64,000 nucleotides of DNA from Pseudomonadota bacterium (GCA_963204835.1 CAUJHJ010000020.1:62001-126000), one strand, 5' to 3'; positions 18,394 to 32,422 are shown, counted from the stretch's first letter. Program-made: numbers and translations. The notes: generated by a model from the sequence alone, not told the origin.

Positions 18394-19451
18394 GGCGCCA
18401 GCACCTTCCACGGTCCGACCTTGCAATACGCCATGACGCCCTCTACCGCGATCCACACGAGCGTCACCGGGATCAGCACTTTCCAGCCGAGACGCATGAT
18501 CTGGTCGTAGCGATAGCGCGGGAAGGTCGCCCGCAGCCAGTAATAGAAGAACATGAAGGCCGAGATCTTCACGCCGAGCCACAGGAAGCTCGGTTGCGCG
18601 AGCCAGCTGCCTTGCGGCAGGTAGCCGTCGAACGGCGACAGCCAGCCGCCGAAGAAGAACACCGCCGTGAGCGCCGAAATCAGCAGCATGTTGGCGTATT
18701 CGGCGAGGAAGAACAGCGCAAAGGCGATGCCGGAATACTCCACGTGGAAGCCGGCCACGATCTCCGACTCGCCCTCCGCGACGTCGAACGGCGCGCGATT
18801 CGTCTCAGCGACGCCCGAGATGATGTACACGACCGCGAGCGGGAACAGCCAGATCACGTTCCAGCTGAGCGGCCCGCCCGCCTGCTGCCTGACGATGTCG
18901 CCGAGGTTCAGGCTGCCGGCGGCCATCACCACGCCGACGAGCGCGAAGCCCATGGCGATCTCGTAGGCCACGATCTGCGCGGCCGATCGCATTGCCCCGA
19001 GGAAGGCGTACTTCGAGTTGGCGGCCCAGCCGGCGATGATCACGCCATAGACGCCCATGGACGTGAGCGCCAGCACGTACAGCAGACCCGCGTCGATGTC
19101 CGCGATCACGAGGTCCGGGGACAGCGGCACGACCGCCCAGGTGGCGAGTGCCGGCACGAGCGCGATGATCGGCGCGAGGCCGAACAGGAACTTGTTGGCC
19201 CGGGTCGGGACGACCACTTCCTTGATCAGCAATTTCAGCACGTCGGCGAAGGCCTGGAACACGCCCGGCCAGATGCCGAAGATGCTGCCGACGCGGTTCG
19301 GACCCTTGCGCAGCTGCATCCAGCCGATGATCTTGCGCTCGAACAGCACCGCGAAGGCGACGGAGAGGATCACGCCCACCGTGACGACGAGGATCCAGAT
19401 CGTCGTCTGGACAATCGGCAGCGCGAGGATTGCGAGGACTTGCTGCAGCAT
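18390..19451 (-). CDS. nuoH: NADH-quinone oxidoreductase subunit H
   Basis: Membrane subunit forming most of the quinone-binding chamber at the junction with the peripheral arm. The 353-residue protein has eight or so transmembrane helices and the conserved [38 protein letters not shown] loop, the [38 protein letters not shown] motif with the quinone-site acidic residues, and [18 protein letters not shown] at the end. Confidence 0.98.
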   Translation of the reverse strand: MLQQVLAILALPIVQTTIWILVVTVGVILSVAFAVLFERKIIGWMQLRKGPNRVGSIFGIWPGVFQAFADVLKLLIKEVVVPTRANKFLFGLAPIIALVPALATWAVVPLSPDLVIADIDAGLLYVLALTSMGVYGVIIAGWAANSKYAFLGAMRSAAQIVAYEIAMGFALVGVVMAAGSLNLGDIVRQQAGGPLSWNVIWLFPLAVVYIISGVAETNRAPFDVAEGESEIVAGFHVEYSGIAFALFFLAEYANMLLISALTAVFFFGGWLSPFDGYLPQGSWLAQPSFLWLGVKISAFMFFYYWLRATFPRYRYDQIMRLGWKVLIPVTLVWIAVEGVMAYCKVGPWKVLAP

Positions 19452-19461
19452 CGGGCGGCGC

Positions 19462-21627
19462 TCAGTAGGTCACGGCCGGCGCCCGGCCGTCGCGCGTGCG
19501 TTGCAGGGAGGGCGCGCGGCGCACCAGCGCGTCGATCTGGTACATGGGCACGTCGACCACGCGGGCAGCCTCGGCCGCCGCGGCCACCGCATGCGCGCCC
19601 CGATACGGCCCGGCCTCGAGGTCCTCGCCGCAGGTGCGCCGCAGTTCGTCGCGCACTTCCTCCGATGACTGGTATTCCGAACCCGCGATGCCGAGCAGGT
19701 TGCACAGCACGCGATACACCTTCCAGCCCGGGCGTGACTCGCCGACCGGCCGCGCCGCGCCCGGTACGCTCTGCCAGCGTCCCTCGAGGTTGACGTAGGT
19801 TCCGGAGGTTTCCGCAAAGCTGCCGATCGGCAGAAGCACATGCGCCACTTCCCTGAGCGCATCCGTCACATAGGGCGTGGCCGCGACCACGAACCCCGCT
19901 CCAGCCAGGGACTTCGCCGCCTGCTCGAAAGCGCTGTCCAGCCAGGGCTCGACGCCGCCGGCGAGCAGGTAGGCCGACAACGGCTGCTCGAGCATCTGCC
20001 GGGCGTTCAGGCCGGGAATGGACGGCACCTCGCCGCCCGCGTCGCGATGGGGCACCGCGCCCGCGAGATACGCACCGGCCGCGTTTGCGCCTTCCGCGAG
20101 CACGCCGAGCGTCGCGCCCGTGGCCACCGCGAGCGCGGCCGCGAGCGCGCGCAGGTCGTCATAGGCCGGATGGCGGATCGCGAGTGCGCCCAGCCAGATC
20201 GCGCGCTGGGTGCCGCCGGCGAGTTGCGCGGCGATCGCCTTGTGTTCGTCCGAAATCCGGGCCGCGCGCACGAGCCCGGCCAGCCCGGCCGGCGGCGCGG
20301 TACCGCTGCCCGCGAGCGCCGCACCGAGGATAGCGGCCAGCTCGAGCGCCTGGTTCGCCGGCGCGACCTCGAGGTAGTTCGCCACGGGGAACAGGTATTC
20401 GTAGCGCGCCGGATTCAGGAACGACACGCGCGCGCCACGCCGCGCGGCCTTGCGCACGCGGTGCGCGAGGATCGGGATCTCGTGGCGCAGGTTGCTGCCG
20501 ATGACGAGCAGCGCATCGAGCGCGTCGACCGATGCGAGCGGCTGGCCGAGCGACGGGAAGAGCGGATCGGCATGCTGGTCGCGGAAATCGCCCTGCCGCA
20601 GCCGATGGTCGATGTTGTGCGAACCGAGCCCGCGCACCAGCCGGTTGAGGAGATAGAGCTCCTCCACCGGGCTCGACGGGCTCGCAAGCACGCCGAGCGA
20701 ATCTGCCGCGCGCTTGAGGCCGCTGGCCGCGGCCTCGAGCGCCGCCTCCCAGCCGACCGCGCGCCACTCGCGGCCCTCGCGCAGCATCGGCGTCGTGAGC
20801 CGGTCGGCGCTGTAGACACCCTCGTAGCTGAAGCGGTCGCGATCCGAAATCCAGGTCTCGTTGACGGCCTCGTTCACCCGCGGCACGACGCGCATCAGCT
20901 TGCCGCGCAACACATGGCCGTAGAGGTTCGAGCCGGCGCCGTCGTGCGGCGAGATGAGCGGCGCCTGGGTCATTTCCCAGGCGCGCGCGCGGAAGCGGAA
21001 AGGCTTGCTGTTGAGCGCACCGACCGGGCACAGGTCGATGATATTGGCCGACAACTCGTGGTCGACGCTGCGCTCGATGTAGGTGCCGATCTCCATCCAC
21101 TCGCCGCGGCCGGTGGTGCCCAGCTCCTGGATGCCCGCGACGTCCTGCCCGAAACGCACGCAGCGCGTGCAGTGGATGCAGCGGGTCATGTCGGTCGAGA
21201 CCAGCGGACCGATGTTCTTGTCCTTGACGACGCGCTTTCGCTCGACGAAGCGCGAGATGTCGCGGCCGTAGCCCATCGCGAGGTCCTGCAGCTCGCACTC
21301 ACCGCCCTGGTCGCAGATCGGGCAATCGAGCGGGTGGTTGATCAGCAGGAATTCCATCGTCGCCTTCTGCGCGGCGAGCGCCCTGGGCGACTTGGTGAAG
21401 ATCTTCATGCCCTCGGCGACCGGGGTCGCGCAGGCGGGCATCGGCTTCGGCGCCTTCTCCACCTCGACGAGGCACATGCGGCAGTTGGCCGCGATCGGCA
21501 GCTTCTCGTGGTAGCAGAAGCGCGGCACGTACGCGTCGTGCGCGTCCGTGACCTGGATGATCATCGCGCCCTTCTTCGCCTGGCGCGCGACGCCGTCGAC
21601 TTCGACGTTGACCAGATCCTCACTCAT
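19462..21627 (-). CDS. nuoG: NADH-quinone oxidoreductase subunit G
   Basis: Large peripheral-arm subunit carrying the 2Fe-2S cluster N1b and 4Fe-4S clusters N4 and N5. The 721-residue protein starts at the ATG at 21627 with the ferredoxin domain ([21 protein letters not shown]), then the His-ligated cluster motif ([16 protein letters not shown]), then [19 protein letters not shown], followed by a molybdopterin-oxidoreductase-like domain that no longer binds molybdenum. The C-terminal half is Ala-rich and diverged, as is normal for this subunit. It overlaps nuoF by 4 bases. Confidence 0.97.
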   Translation of the reverse strand: MSEDLVNVEVDGVARQAKKGAMIIQVTDAHDAYVPRFCYHEKLPIAANCRMCLVEVEKAPKPMPACATPVAEGMKIFTKSPRALAAQKATMEFLLINHPLDCPICDQGGECELQDLAMGYGRDISRFVERKRVVKDKNIGPLVSTDMTRCIHCTRCVRFGQDVAGIQELGTTGRGEWMEIGTYIERSVDHELSANIIDLCPVGALNSKPFRFRARAWEMTQAPLISPHDGAGSNLYGHVLRGKLMRVVPRVNEAVNETWISDRDRFSYEGVYSADRLTTPMLREGREWRAVGWEAALEAAASGLKRAADSLGVLASPSSPVEELYLLNRLVRGLGSHNIDHRLRQGDFRDQHADPLFPSLGQPLASVDALDALLVIGSNLRHEIPILAHRVRKAARRGARVSFLNPARYEYLFPVANYLEVAPANQALELAAILGAALAGSGTAPPAGLAGLVRAARISDEHKAIAAQLAGGTQRAIWLGALAIRHPAYDDLRALAAALAVATGATLGVLAEGANAAGAYLAGAVPHRDAGGEVPSIPGLNARQMLEQPLSAYLLAGGVEPWLDSAFEQAAKSLAGAGFVVAATPYVTDALREVAHVLLPIGSFAETSGTYVNLEGRWQSVPGAARPVGESRPGWKVYRVLCNLLGIAGSEYQSSEEVRDELRRTCGEDLEAGPYRGAHAVAAAAEAARVVDVPMYQIDALVRRAPSLQRTRDGRAPAVTY

Positions 21628-22913
21628 ACGATGCTGCGCCCGCCATGATCGACCATGTACTCGAACTCGTGCCGGAAGTGCTTGACGAAACTCTGCACCG
21701 GCCACGCCGCCGCATCGCCGAGCGCGCAGATCGTGTGGCCCTCGATGCGGTTGGCGACATCGACGAGGAGGTTCACGTCCTCGCGCCGCCCCTGACCCGC
21801 GAGGATCCGCTTCAGCGTGCGGTTCAGCCAGCCCGTGCCCTCGCGGCAGGGCGTGCACTGGCCGCAGGACTCGGACATGTAGAAGCGCGACAGGCGCTCG
21901 AGCGCCTTGACCATGCAGGTGGTCTCGTCCATGACGATCACCGCCGCGGAGCCGATCGCCGATCCCGCCGCCTTCAGCGAGTCGTAGTCCATGTTGAGCT
22001 TGAGCATCGTCTCGCCCGGCACGACCGGCACGGAGGAGCCGCCGGGGATCACCGCCTTCAGCTTGCGGCCGCCCCTGACGCCACCGGCGAGGGCCAGCAG
22101 GTCGGCGAACGGCACGCCGAGCGGCAGCTCGAAGTTGCCCGCTTTCTCGACGTGGCCCGACACCGAAAAGATCACCGTGCCACCCGAATTGGCCGGCCCG
22201 AGGGCCGCGAACCACTGCGGCCCCTTGCGCAGGATGGTAGGTACCGAGGCGTAGCTCTGGGTGTTGTTGATCGTGGTGGGCTGGCCGAAGAGGCCGAAGT
22301 TCGCCGGGAACGGCGGCTTGAAGCGCGGCTTGCCCTGCTTGCCCTCGAGCGATTCGAGCAAGGCGGTCTCTTCGCCGCAGATGTAGGCGCCCGCGCCGAT
22401 GAAGCTGTAGAGGTCGAAATCGATGCCCGAGCCCTGGATGTTCTTGCCGAGCAGGCCGGCCGCGTAAGCCTCGGCGAGCGCCGCCTCGAAGCGCGGCGCG
22501 GGTTCGCCGAGGAACTCGCCGCGGATGTAGTTGTAGCCGACGGTCGCGCCCATCGCGAAGCCGCCGATCGCCATGCCCTCGATCAGCGAGTGGGGGTTGT
22601 AGCGCAGGATGTCGCGGTCGTGGCAGGTGCCCGGCTCGCTCTCATCCGAATTGCACACCGCGTACTTCTGCATCGGCGCATTGCGCGGCATGAAGCTCCA
22701 CTTCACGCCCGTCGGGAAACCGGCGCCGCCACGGCCGCGCAGCCCCGAGGCCTTGACGCCGTCGATCACCGCCTCGCGCGTCATGCCGCCGGCGAGGATC
22801 TTCTTCCAGACGTCGTAGCCGCCGATCTTGCGGTAACTGTCGAGGGTCCAGGAGCGCTCGAGCCCGAGCGGCTCGAACACCACGAGGTTGCGCTTGTCGT
22901 CCCAGGCACCCAT
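21624..22913 (-). CDS. nuoF: NADH-quinone oxidoreductase subunit F (NADH/FMN site)
   Basis: Entry point of electrons into complex I: binds NADH, FMN and the 4Fe-4S cluster N3. The 429-residue protein has [17 protein letters not shown] (FMN loop), [53 protein letters not shown] (NADH site), and the cluster motif [14 protein letters not shown] with a later Cys. The start ATG (22913) overlaps the nuoE stop. Confidence 0.98.
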   Translation of the reverse strand: MGAWDDKRNLVVFEPLGLERSWTLDSYRKIGGYDVWKKILAGGMTREAVIDGVKASGLRGRGGAGFPTGVKWSFMPRNAPMQKYAVCNSDESEPGTCHDRDILRYNPHSLIEGMAIGGFAMGATVGYNYIRGEFLGEPAPRFEAALAEAYAAGLLGKNIQGSGIDFDLYSFIGAGAYICGEETALLESLEGKQGKPRFKPPFPANFGLFGQPTTINNTQSYASVPTILRKGPQWFAALGPANSGGTVIFSVSGHVEKAGNFELPLGVPFADLLALAGGVRGGRKLKAVIPGGSSVPVVPGETMLKLNMDYDSLKAAGSAIGSAAVIVMDETTCMVKALERLSRFYMSESCGQCTPCREGTGWLNRTLKRILAGQGRREDVNLLVDVANRIEGHTICALGDAAAWPVQSFVKHFRHEFEYMVDHGGRSIV

Positions 22914-23449
22914 CACTTCAGCTCGTCGAGGATCGCGTCGATCCTCGCGGGGGTCAGGTTCTCGTGGAACACATGGTCGACCATCATCATCGGCGCGCCG
23001 GTGCAGGCCGCGAGGCACTCCTCTTCCTTCTTGAGGAAGATGCGGCCATCCGGCGTGCTCTCGCCGAGCTTGATGCCGAGCTTGCGCTCGGTGTGCGCCA
23101 CGAGTTCCTCGGCGCCATTCAGCATGCAACTGATGTTGGTGCAAATGCTGACGTGGTGGCGGCCGCAGGCATGCGTCTCGAACATCGAGTAGAAGGTCGC
23201 AACCTCGTAGACCTGGATGGGCGGCAGGGCGAGGTACTCGGCCACGCCGTCCATCAGCTCCGTCGTGAGGTAGCCGTTGCCCTGCTCCTGCGCGAAGCGC
23301 AGCGCCGAAATCACCGCCGAACGCTGCCGGCCGGCGGGGAACCTCGCGATCCAGTGGTCGATTTCCGCCCGCGTATGCGCGGACAGCAGCTGCGCCTTCG
23401 GCCCCAGCACCGGCTCGAATGTCTTGCCGTCGCTCGTCGTCACAGCCAT
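22913..23449 (-). CDS. nuoE: NADH-quinone oxidoreductase subunit E (2Fe-2S)
   Basis: Thioredoxin-fold 2Fe-2S subunit carrying cluster N1a, paired with NuoF. The 178-residue protein has the family segments [41 protein letters not shown], the first cysteine pair region ([12 protein letters not shown]) and the second ([16 protein letters not shown]). The ATG at 23449 overlaps the nuoD stop codon. Confidence 0.97.
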   Translation of the reverse strand: MAVTTSDGKTFEPVLGPKAQLLSAHTRAEIDHWIARFPAGRQRSAVISALRFAQEQGNGYLTTELMDGVAEYLALPPIQVYEVATFYSMFETHACGRHHVSICTNISCMLNGAEELVAHTERKLGIKLGESTPDGRIFLKKEEECLAACTGAPMMMVDHVFHENLTPARIDAILDELK

Positions 23450-24702
23450 CAGCGGTCGACCTCTCCGAAAACGATGTCCTGCGTACCGATCATCGCCACC
23501 ACGTCGGCGAGCATGTGCCCCTCGACCATCTCGGCGAGCGCCGCGAGATGCGCGAAGCCCGGCGCGCGGCACTTGAGGCGATAGGGCTTGTTCGCGCCGT
23601 CCGACACCAGGTAGATGCCGAATTCGCCCTTGGGCGCCTCGACGGCAGCGTAGGTCTCCCCTTCCGGCACGCAGTAGCCTTCGGTGAAGAGCTTGAAGTG
23701 ATGGATGAGCGACTCCATGTCGCCCTTCATGTCGGTGCGACGCGGCGGGCGCAACTTGGCGTTGTCCACCATCACCGGGCCCGGGTTGGCGCGCAGCCAG
23801 TCGATGCACTGGGCGACGATGCGGTTCGACTGGCGCATTTCCTCGACCCGCACCAGGTAGCGGTCGTAGCAGTCGCCGTTCGTGCCGACCGGGATGTCGA
23901 AATCCATCCGGTCGTAGACTTCATAGGGCTGCTTCTTGCGCAGGTCCCAGGGGATGCCCGAACCGCGCAGCATCGGCCCGGTGAAGCCGAGCTGCTTCGC
24001 GCGCTCCGGCGACACGATGCCGATGTTGACGGTGCGCTGCTTCCAGATGCGGTTGTCGGTCAGCAGCGCCTCGTATTCCTCGATCGCCTTCGGGAAGCGC
24101 CGCGTGAAGTCCGCGAGGAAGTCGAGCAGCGAACCCGAACGCGCCTCGTTCAGGCGATCGGCGTCCTTCTGGGTGCGCCACTTCGACGCCTGGTACTTCG
24201 GCATCTCGGCCGGCAGGTCGCGATAGACGCCGCCCGGCCGGTAGTAGGTCGCGTGCATGCGCGTGCCCGAGACCGCCTCGTAGCAGTCCATCAGGTCCTC
24301 GCGCTCCTTGAAGCACAGCAGGAATACGGTCATCGCGCCGATGTCGAGGCCATGCGCGCCGAGCCACATCAGGTGGTTCAGGATGCGCGTGACTTCGTCG
24401 AACATCACGCGGATGTACTGCGCCCGCTCGGGCACAGTGACGCCGAGCAGCCGCTCGATCGCCATCACGTAGGCGTGCTCGTTGCACATCATCGAGACGT
24501 AGTCGAGGCGGTCCATGTAACCGATCGACTGGTTGAAGGGCTTCGACTCGGCGAGCTTCTCGGTGCCCCGGTGCAGCAGGCCGACATGCGGGTCGGCCTT
24601 GCCGATCACCTCGCCGTCCATCTCGAGCACGAGGCGCAGCACGCCGTGGGCCGCCGGATGCTGCGGGCCGAAGTTCAGGGTGAAATTGCGGATCTCAGCC
24701 AT
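23449..24702 (-). CDS. nuoD: NADH-quinone oxidoreductase subunit D
   Basis: 49-kDa-type subunit which, with NuoB and NuoH, forms the quinone-reduction site. The 417-residue product begins [31 protein letters not shown] and contains [38 protein letters not shown] and the C-terminal [38 protein letters not shown]. NuoC and NuoD are separate genes here, unlike the NuoCD fusion of E. coli; they overlap by 8 bases. Confidence 0.98.
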   Translation of the reverse strand: MAEIRNFTLNFGPQHPAAHGVLRLVLEMDGEVIGKADPHVGLLHRGTEKLAESKPFNQSIGYMDRLDYVSMMCNEHAYVMAIERLLGVTVPERAQYIRVMFDEVTRILNHLMWLGAHGLDIGAMTVFLLCFKEREDLMDCYEAVSGTRMHATYYRPGGVYRDLPAEMPKYQASKWRTQKDADRLNEARSGSLLDFLADFTRRFPKAIEEYEALLTDNRIWKQRTVNIGIVSPERAKQLGFTGPMLRGSGIPWDLRKKQPYEVYDRMDFDIPVGTNGDCYDRYLVRVEEMRQSNRIVAQCIDWLRANPGPVMVDNAKLRPPRRTDMKGDMESLIHHFKLFTEGYCVPEGETYAAVEAPKGEFGIYLVSDGANKPYRLKCRAPGFAHLAALAEMVEGHMLADVVAMIGTQDIVFGEVDR

Positions 24703-25357
24703 CGAGGCGGTCCCCGCGAATCACGCGCGGCACGAGGGTGCGCGGCTCGATCGATACGGGCTCGTAGACGACGCGCTGCTTCTGCGCGTCGTAGCGCACC
24801 TCGACATTGCCGGTGAGCGGGAAGTCCTTGCGGAACGGGTGGCCGATGAATCCGTAATCGGTGAGGATGCGGCGCAGGTCGGGGTGCCCGTTGAACAGGA
24901 TGCCGAACAGGTCGAAGGCCTCGCGCTCGAACCAGTTGGCGGCCGCCCACACGCCGACCACGGAATCGACGATCGGATCGTCAAGGCTCTCGCAGCGCAC
25001 CTTCAGGCGCAGGCGGTGGTTGAGCGCCACCGACAGAAGCTGGTACACGACGGCATAGCGGCCCGCCGCCGCGGCCGCGTGCGGCGCGCTGCGATCGACG
25101 CCGCGGCTGAAACCACTGCGCGTCGCGCCCCAGGTCCGCCATTCGTCGCGCCCGTAGTCGAGGTAGTCGACGCCGCAGACATCGATCAGCGTGTCGAACT
25201 CGAGGCCCGGCGTGTCGCGCAGGGCGGTGCAGGCGGCCAGCAGGTCCGCCGGCGCCACGTCGTAGGCCAGCTCATCGGCGAGCGAAGGCGCGCGGATCGC
25301 GCGCCCCGCGAGTTGCGCGTCGACGTTCCGGGCCAGTGTTTCGATACGCTCGGACAA
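24695..25357 (-). CDS. nuoC: NADH-quinone oxidoreductase subunit C
   Basis: 30-kDa-type peripheral subunit of complex I. The product has the family motif [14 protein letters not shown], and the C-terminal signature [41 protein letters not shown] place the start at a TTG at 25357 ([16 protein letters not shown], 220 residues) because it follows the nuoB stop by 11 bases with an AAAGGG ribosome-binding site, and no ATG or GTG is suitably placed. The C-terminal 8 bases overlap nuoD. Confidence 0.95.
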   Translation of the reverse strand: MSERIETLARNVDAQLAGRAIRAPSLADELAYDVAPADLLAACTALRDTPGLEFDTLIDVCGVDYLDYGRDEWRTWGATRSGFSRGVDRSAPHAAAAAGRYAVVYQLLSVALNHRLRLKVRCESLDDPIVDSVVGVWAAANWFEREAFDLFGILFNGHPDLRRILTDYGFIGHPFRKDFPLTGNVEVRYDAQKQRVVYEPVSIEPRTLVPRVIRGDRLDG

Positions 25358-25368
25358 CGAAAACCCTT

Positions 25369-25884
25369 TCAGGCTGCGGTCGAGGGGGCGCGCGCGATGC
25401 TGCTGCGGGCGATCTTCTTCTGCAGTTGCAGGATGCCGTACAGCAGGGCCTCCGCGGTCGGCGGGCAGCCGGGCACGTAGACGTCGACCGGCACGATGCG
25501 GTCGCAGCCGCGCACCACCGAATAGGAATAGTGATAGTAGCCGCCGCCGTTCGCGCACGAGCCCATCGAGATGACCCAGCGCGGCTCGGCCATCTGGTCG
25601 TAGACTTTTCGCAAGGCGGGCGCCATCTTGTTGACGAGCGTGCCCGCCACGATCATGACGTCGGACTGGCGCGGGCTCGGCCGGAACACGATGCCGAAGC
25701 GGTCGAGGTCGTAGCGCGACGCGCCGGCATGCATCATCTCGACCGCGCAACAGGCGAGGCCGAAGGTCATCGGCCAGAGCGAACCGGTGCGCGCCCAGCC
25801 CACCACGTTGTCGACCGTCGTCGTCAGGAAGCCGCGCTGCGAGTACGACTCGACGGCTTCCGCGGCGTCACTGTCTAGTCCCAC
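25369..25884 (-). CDS. nuoB: NADH-quinone oxidoreductase subunit B (cluster N2)
   Basis: Carries 4Fe-4S cluster N2, the final cluster before quinone. The 171-residue protein shows [19 protein letters not shown] (adjacent cysteines), [54 protein letters not shown] and [24 protein letters not shown], a Xanthomonas-like version. Start chosen at GTG 25884, which overlaps the nuoA end by 10 bases and has a G-rich ribosome-binding site; an ATG at 25905 inside nuoA is an alternative. Confidence 0.95.
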   Translation of the reverse strand: MGLDSDAAEAVESYSQRGFLTTTVDNVVGWARTGSLWPMTFGLACCAVEMMHAGASRYDLDRFGIVFRPSPRQSDVMIVAGTLVNKMAPALRKVYDQMAEPRWVISMGSCANGGGYYHYSYSVVRGCDRIVPVDVYVPGCPPTAEALLYGILQLQKKIARSSIARAPSTAA

Positions 25885-26243
25885 TCGAGCGCCCCCTTCT
25901 TCCATTCGTAGATGAAGCCGACCACGAGGATCGCGAGGAAGATGCCCATCGCGACGAGCCCGGCCGCGCCGATCGCGTCGAGCGCGACGGCCCACGGAAA
26001 CAGGAAGGCGATCTCGAGGTCGAACACGATGAAGAGGATCGCGACGAGGTAGTAGCGGACGTCGAACTTGCGGCGGCTGTCTTCGAAGGCTTCGAAGCCG
26101 CATTCGTAGGCGGACAGCTTTTCCACGTCGTTCGGCGCCTGGCTGAAGTAGCGGCCGATCAATGCGCCGAGGACCAACAGCAGGATCCCGACGCCGGTGG
26201 CAATGCCGAGGTAAAGGAGTATCGGAAGGTAGTTGTTGAGCAT
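25875..26243 (-). CDS. nuoA: NADH-quinone oxidoreductase subunit A
   Basis: Small membrane subunit at the junction of the two arms of complex I. The 122-residue protein has three transmembrane helices and the conserved loop [44 protein letters not shown]. The ATG at 26243 is the first gene start after tRNA-Leu, with 39 bases between, and no strong independent promoter is visible, so nuo transcription may begin upstream of the tRNA or secG. Confidence 0.97.
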   Translation of the reverse strand: MLNNYLPILLYLGIATGVGILLLVLGALIGRYFSQAPNDVEKLSAYECGFEAFEDSRRKFDVRYYLVAILFIVFDLEIAFLFPWAVALDAIGAAGLVAMGIFLAILVVGFIYEWKKGALEWD

Positions 26244-26282
26244 GGTGCGCCGACCGCAAAGCGGCGCGCATTGTATCAAAGG

Positions 26283-26367
26283 TGGTGCCGACGGGGAGAT
26301 TCGAACTCCCACACCTTGCGGCGCTAGCCCCTCAAGCTAGTGTGTCTACCAATTCCACCACGTCGGC
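26283..26367 (-). tRNA. tRNA-Leu (GAG)
   Basis: An 85-base class II tRNA with encoded CCA. The anticodon loop TTGAGGG gives anticodon GAG, read on a CTAGC/GCTAG stem; a long variable arm (GCGCCGCAAGGTGT region) is typical for leucine tRNA. It sits between secG and nuoA, the same place as in many gammaproteobacteria. Confidence 0.97.
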
Positions 26368-26375
26368 AAAAATAC

Positions 26376-26723
26376 CTATTGCTGCTGCGCCGGTGCCGGC
26401 GCCTGCGGAGCCGGTGTCGCCGCGGGCGCCGGCACGGCGGGCGCCACCTGCGTTTCGATCTCGTCCAGGATCGTGCGCGGCGCCGCCGCTTCCTGCCGGC
26501 CGAGATACACGAGCGCGAGGCTGTTCAGCATGAACACGGCCGCGAACACCGCGGTCGCGCGCGACAGGCCGGTGCGCGCACCGCGCGCGCCGAACACGGT
26601 GCCGGATGCGCCGGCGCCGAATCCCGCGCCCGCATCCGCGCCCTTGCCGCGCTGGATCAGCACCAGCGCGACGATCGCGAAGGAGCTGAACACCTGGATG
26701 AACATCAAGACTGTACGAAGCAC
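26376..26723 (-). CDS. secG: Preprotein translocase subunit SecG
   Basis: Auxiliary membrane subunit of the SecYEG channel that stimulates SecA-driven export. The 115-residue product starts at a GTG (26723) and has two transmembrane helices with the family motif LIQRGKGADAGAGFGAGASGTVFGARG and FLSRATAVFAAVFMLNSLAL-like second helix (residues about 52-73). The C-terminal Pro/Ala/Gln-rich tail (PAPAATPAPQAP) is low complexity and typical of this family in GC-rich genomes. tRNA-Leu follows 8 bases downstream. Confidence 0.95.
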   Translation of the reverse strand: MLRTVLMFIQVFSSFAIVALVLIQRGKGADAGAGFGAGASGTVFGARGARTGLSRATAVFAAVFMLNSLALVYLGRQEAAAPRTILDEIETQVAPAVPAPAATPAPQAPAPAQQQ

Positions 26724-26739
26724 GCTCGTTGACCTTCGG

Positions 26740-27501
26740 TTATGCGGCCAGTCCCGCGGCCGCGACGATCGCCAGGAACTCGTCCGCCTTGAGGGACGCG
26801 CCGCCGATCAATCCGCCATCGACATCGGGTTGCGCGAACAGCTCCGCGGCATTTCCCGCCTTGACGCTGCCGCCATACAGGATCCTGACCTGGCCCGCGA
26901 TCTTAGCATCGCGGGCAGCAATTCGCCCGCGAATGAAGGCATGGACTTCCTGCGCCTGCCCCGGCGTGGCATTGCGGCCCGTGCCGATCGCCCAGACCGG
27001 TTCATAGGCGAGCACGGCCGTGGCGAGCGCCGCGGCACCCGCGAGCTCGAGGACCGCATCGAGCTGGCGCGCCACGACGGCGGTCGTCTGTCCCGCTTCC
27101 CGCTCGGCGAGCGACTCACCGACACACAGGATGGGCGACAGGCCGCGCGCTTGCGCTGCCGCAAACTTGCGCGCCACGAGCGAGTCGCCCTCGCCGTAGA
27201 GGGCGCGCCGCTCGGAATGCCCGACGATCACCATCGTGCAACCGACGTCGCGCAACATGGCCGCCGAGACCTCGCCCGTGTAGGCGCCCTGAGCCTCCGC
27301 GCAAACGTCCTGGGCGCCGAGCGCGACGGTCGAGTCGCGCACGGACCGGGCGACGTCCGCGAGGTAGACGAACGGCGGGCACACGGCGCAGTCGGCGGCG
27401 CCGAGCCCATGGCTCGCAACGATCGCCTCGACGAGGCCCGCGTTCTCGGCACGCGAGCCATGCATCTTCCAGTTTCCGGCTACGAGGGGTCTGCGGCTCA
27501 T
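26740..27501 (-). CDS. tpiA: Triose-phosphate isomerase
   Basis: Interconverts dihydroxyacetone phosphate and glyceraldehyde 3-phosphate in glycolysis and gluconeogenesis; cytoplasmic TIM barrel. The 253-residue protein shows AGNWKMHG (active-site Asn and Lys), [12 protein letters not shown] (catalytic His), [29 protein letters not shown] (catalytic Glu and the flexible lid loop) and [16 protein letters not shown] (phosphate loop). The ATG at 27501 is clear. It is upstream of secG, as in related genomes. Confidence 0.98.
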   Translation of the reverse strand: MSRRPLVAGNWKMHGSRAENAGLVEAIVASHGLGAADCAVCPPFVYLADVARSVRDSTVALGAQDVCAEAQGAYTGEVSAAMLRDVGCTMVIVGHSERRALYGEGDSLVARKFAAAQARGLSPILCVGESLAEREAGQTTAVVARQLDAVLELAGAAALATAVLAYEPVWAIGTGRNATPGQAQEVHAFIRGRIAARDAKIAGQVRILYGGSVKAGNAAELFAQPDVDGGLIGGASLKADEFLAIVAAAGLAA

Positions 27502-27561
27502 AAAAGGCGCGCGATCATAGCGGCGCCCCCGCCGGCGCGCAACGACGGCGGCCGCCCCGCC

Positions 27562-27987
27562 TCAGGGTTTGACTGTAATCGTGATTTTCTTCGACATCAC
27601 CGGCGGATCGTGCGGGATGTGCAGGGCATCGCCGAGCACGAGCTGCAGCGTGTGCTTGCCGGGCGCCAGGCTGATCGTGGTTTCCGTCTGGCCCTTGCCG
27701 AAATGCACGACATGATCCGAGGCGGGCAACGGGCTGCCGAGGTCGGCCGGCGGATCGGTGTCGATCAGCAGGTGATGGTGGCCGGTGTTGTCGAACTTGA
27801 TGCCCGCGGGCGCGACACCCATGCCCTTCAGCCCGAAGCGCACCGTGACCGGCCCCTTGACCGTCGCGCCATCCGCGGGCGATTCGAAGTAGACCTCCGC
27901 ACCGGCGGGCGACGGCGTGCGCGGCAGGTCGGCCTGCGCGACGAGGGCAACGGCTGCAAGCAGCAATCCAGGAATGAGGAAACGCAT
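27562..27987 (-). CDS. Exported DUF4399-family protein
   Basis: A 141-residue protein with a signal peptide (MRFLIPGLLLAAVALVAQA, cleavage probably after AQA). The mature part matches the DUF4399 pattern as I remember it: EVYFESPADGATVKGPVTVRFGLKGMG, the His-rich KFDNTGHHHLLID motif, HFGKGQTETTISLAPGKHTLQLVLGDALHIPH and a C-terminal ITITVK strand. It looks like a small beta-sandwich periplasmic protein; the three consecutive histidines could bind metal, but function is unknown. Start chosen at the ATG at 27987, directly before the signal peptide. It sits between glmM and tpiA, an unusual insertion in this conserved cluster. Confidence 0.85.
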   Translation of the reverse strand: MRFLIPGLLLAAVALVAQADLPRTPSPAGAEVYFESPADGATVKGPVTVRFGLKGMGVAPAGIKFDNTGHHHLLIDTDPPADLGSPLPASDHVVHFGKGQTETTISLAPGKHTLQLVLGDALHIPHDPPVMSKKITITVKP

Positions 27988-28036
27988 GGCGGGACCTTTC
28001 ACGAGGCGTGCAATCGAAGGCGCGAGGATAGCGCGC

Positions 28037-29367
<1,331 letters not shown>

Positions 29368-29371
<4 letters not shown>

Positions 29372-30197
29372 CCTGCTCCCCCTTCACGCGCCGCCGCCAC
29401 CATGCGCAGCGCATCGACCGTTTCCGCGACGTCGTGCGCGCGCACGATACACGCTCCACGGAGCGCCGCAATCGTCGCGAGCGCAATGCTGCCCGCGAGC
29501 CGCGCGCCGACCGGGCGGCCGGTGAGTGACCCGATCATCCGCTTGCGCGACAGCCCCGCGAGCAGCGGCAGGCCGGGCGACGCCAGCTGCCCGAGGCGCC
29601 GCAGCAGCTCGAGGTTGTGCTCCAGCGTCTTGCCGAAGCCGAAGCCCGGGTCGATCGCGATCCGCTCGCGGCCGATGCCGGCCTGCGTGCAGGCCTGCAC
29701 CCGCGCCGCGAGGAAGTCCGCCACCTCGTTCACGACGTCCTCGTAGCGCGGATCGTCCTGCATTTCGCCAGGCTCGCCCTGCATGTGCATCAGGCAGGTA
29801 GCGACCTTCGACCCGGCCACGGCTTCGAGCGCACCCGCCAGCCTGAGCGCCCGCACGTCGTTCACCATGTGGGCACCCGCCGCGATGGCGGCGCGCATCA
29901 CTTGCGGGCGGCTGGTATCGACCGAGACGACGACCGGCAGCGTCACCGCATGCTCGATGGCCGGCATGACCCGGTCGAGCTCCTCGGCCGGCGACACCGG
30001 CGAGGCACCCGGGCGCGTCGACTCCCCGCCGATGTCGACGATCGCCGCGCCCTCCTCGACGACGCGGTCGATGCGCGCCCGGGCCGCGCCTGCGTCCCGG
30101 AACGCGCCGCCATCGTAAAACGAGTCGGGGGTGACGTTGACGACTCCCATGACGACGGGAGCCGACAGGTCAAGCGTGCGGGACCCGCAGGCGAGCC

Positions 30198-30201
<4 letters not shown>
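29368..30201 (-). CDS. folP: Dihydropteroate synthase
   Basis: Condenses p-aminobenzoate with 6-hydroxymethyl-dihydropterin pyrophosphate in folate synthesis; target of sulfonamides. The TIM-barrel protein has [66 protein letters not shown] and the C-terminal [10 protein letters not shown] place the start at a TTG at 30201 (277 residues), which overlaps the ftsH stop as TTGA; no ATG exists before the conserved first strand, and there is no ribosome-binding site, so translation is presumably coupled to ftsH. Confidence 0.95.
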
Positions 30202-32111
<1,910 letters not shown>

Positions 32112-32141
32112 GGAGTTGACCTCATGCGCAAGGCTTCCACG

Positions 32142-32422
32142 CTACACCATCCGGTAGTCCCTAGCCAGAAGGTAAAGTTCCGGGCTGCGGGCCCGGGATG
32201 CGGCCGGCCGCGCAAACTCCACCTTTCCGTATTGCCGCCGGGCGCTGGCCACCAACTCCTGGAGGCCCGCACCCCGGAAGGTCTTGATGAGGGTGCTGCC
32301 ACCCGGTTTCAAGACCCGGCCGGCCATGTCGAGCGCCAGCCCTCCGCGTGCGCGCGCTTCACGAACGGGTCCGTGAAATGCTCGCGCAACCAGCCCGCAC
32401 TGCTTATCGACCGACGCGCCAT
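32142..32422 (-). pseudogene. rlmE: rlmE (23S rRNA U2552 2'-O-methyltransferase) remnant with internal deletion
   Basis: RlmE/FtsJ normally has about 205-210 residues. Here the ATG at 32422 begins a good RlmE N terminus ([20 protein letters not shown], continuing to HAEGWRS, about 31 codons). The DNA then runs directly, in another frame, into the RlmE C terminus ([36 protein letters not shown]; about 64 codons, stop TAG at 32144-32142). About 110 central codons are missing, including the SAM-binding motif and two of the catalytic K-D-K-E residues, and the join shifts the frame. The junction lies in a 10-base stretch at 32330-32339 that fits both sides. No functional product is expected. An assembly error is an alternative cause. 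Confidence 0.88.
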
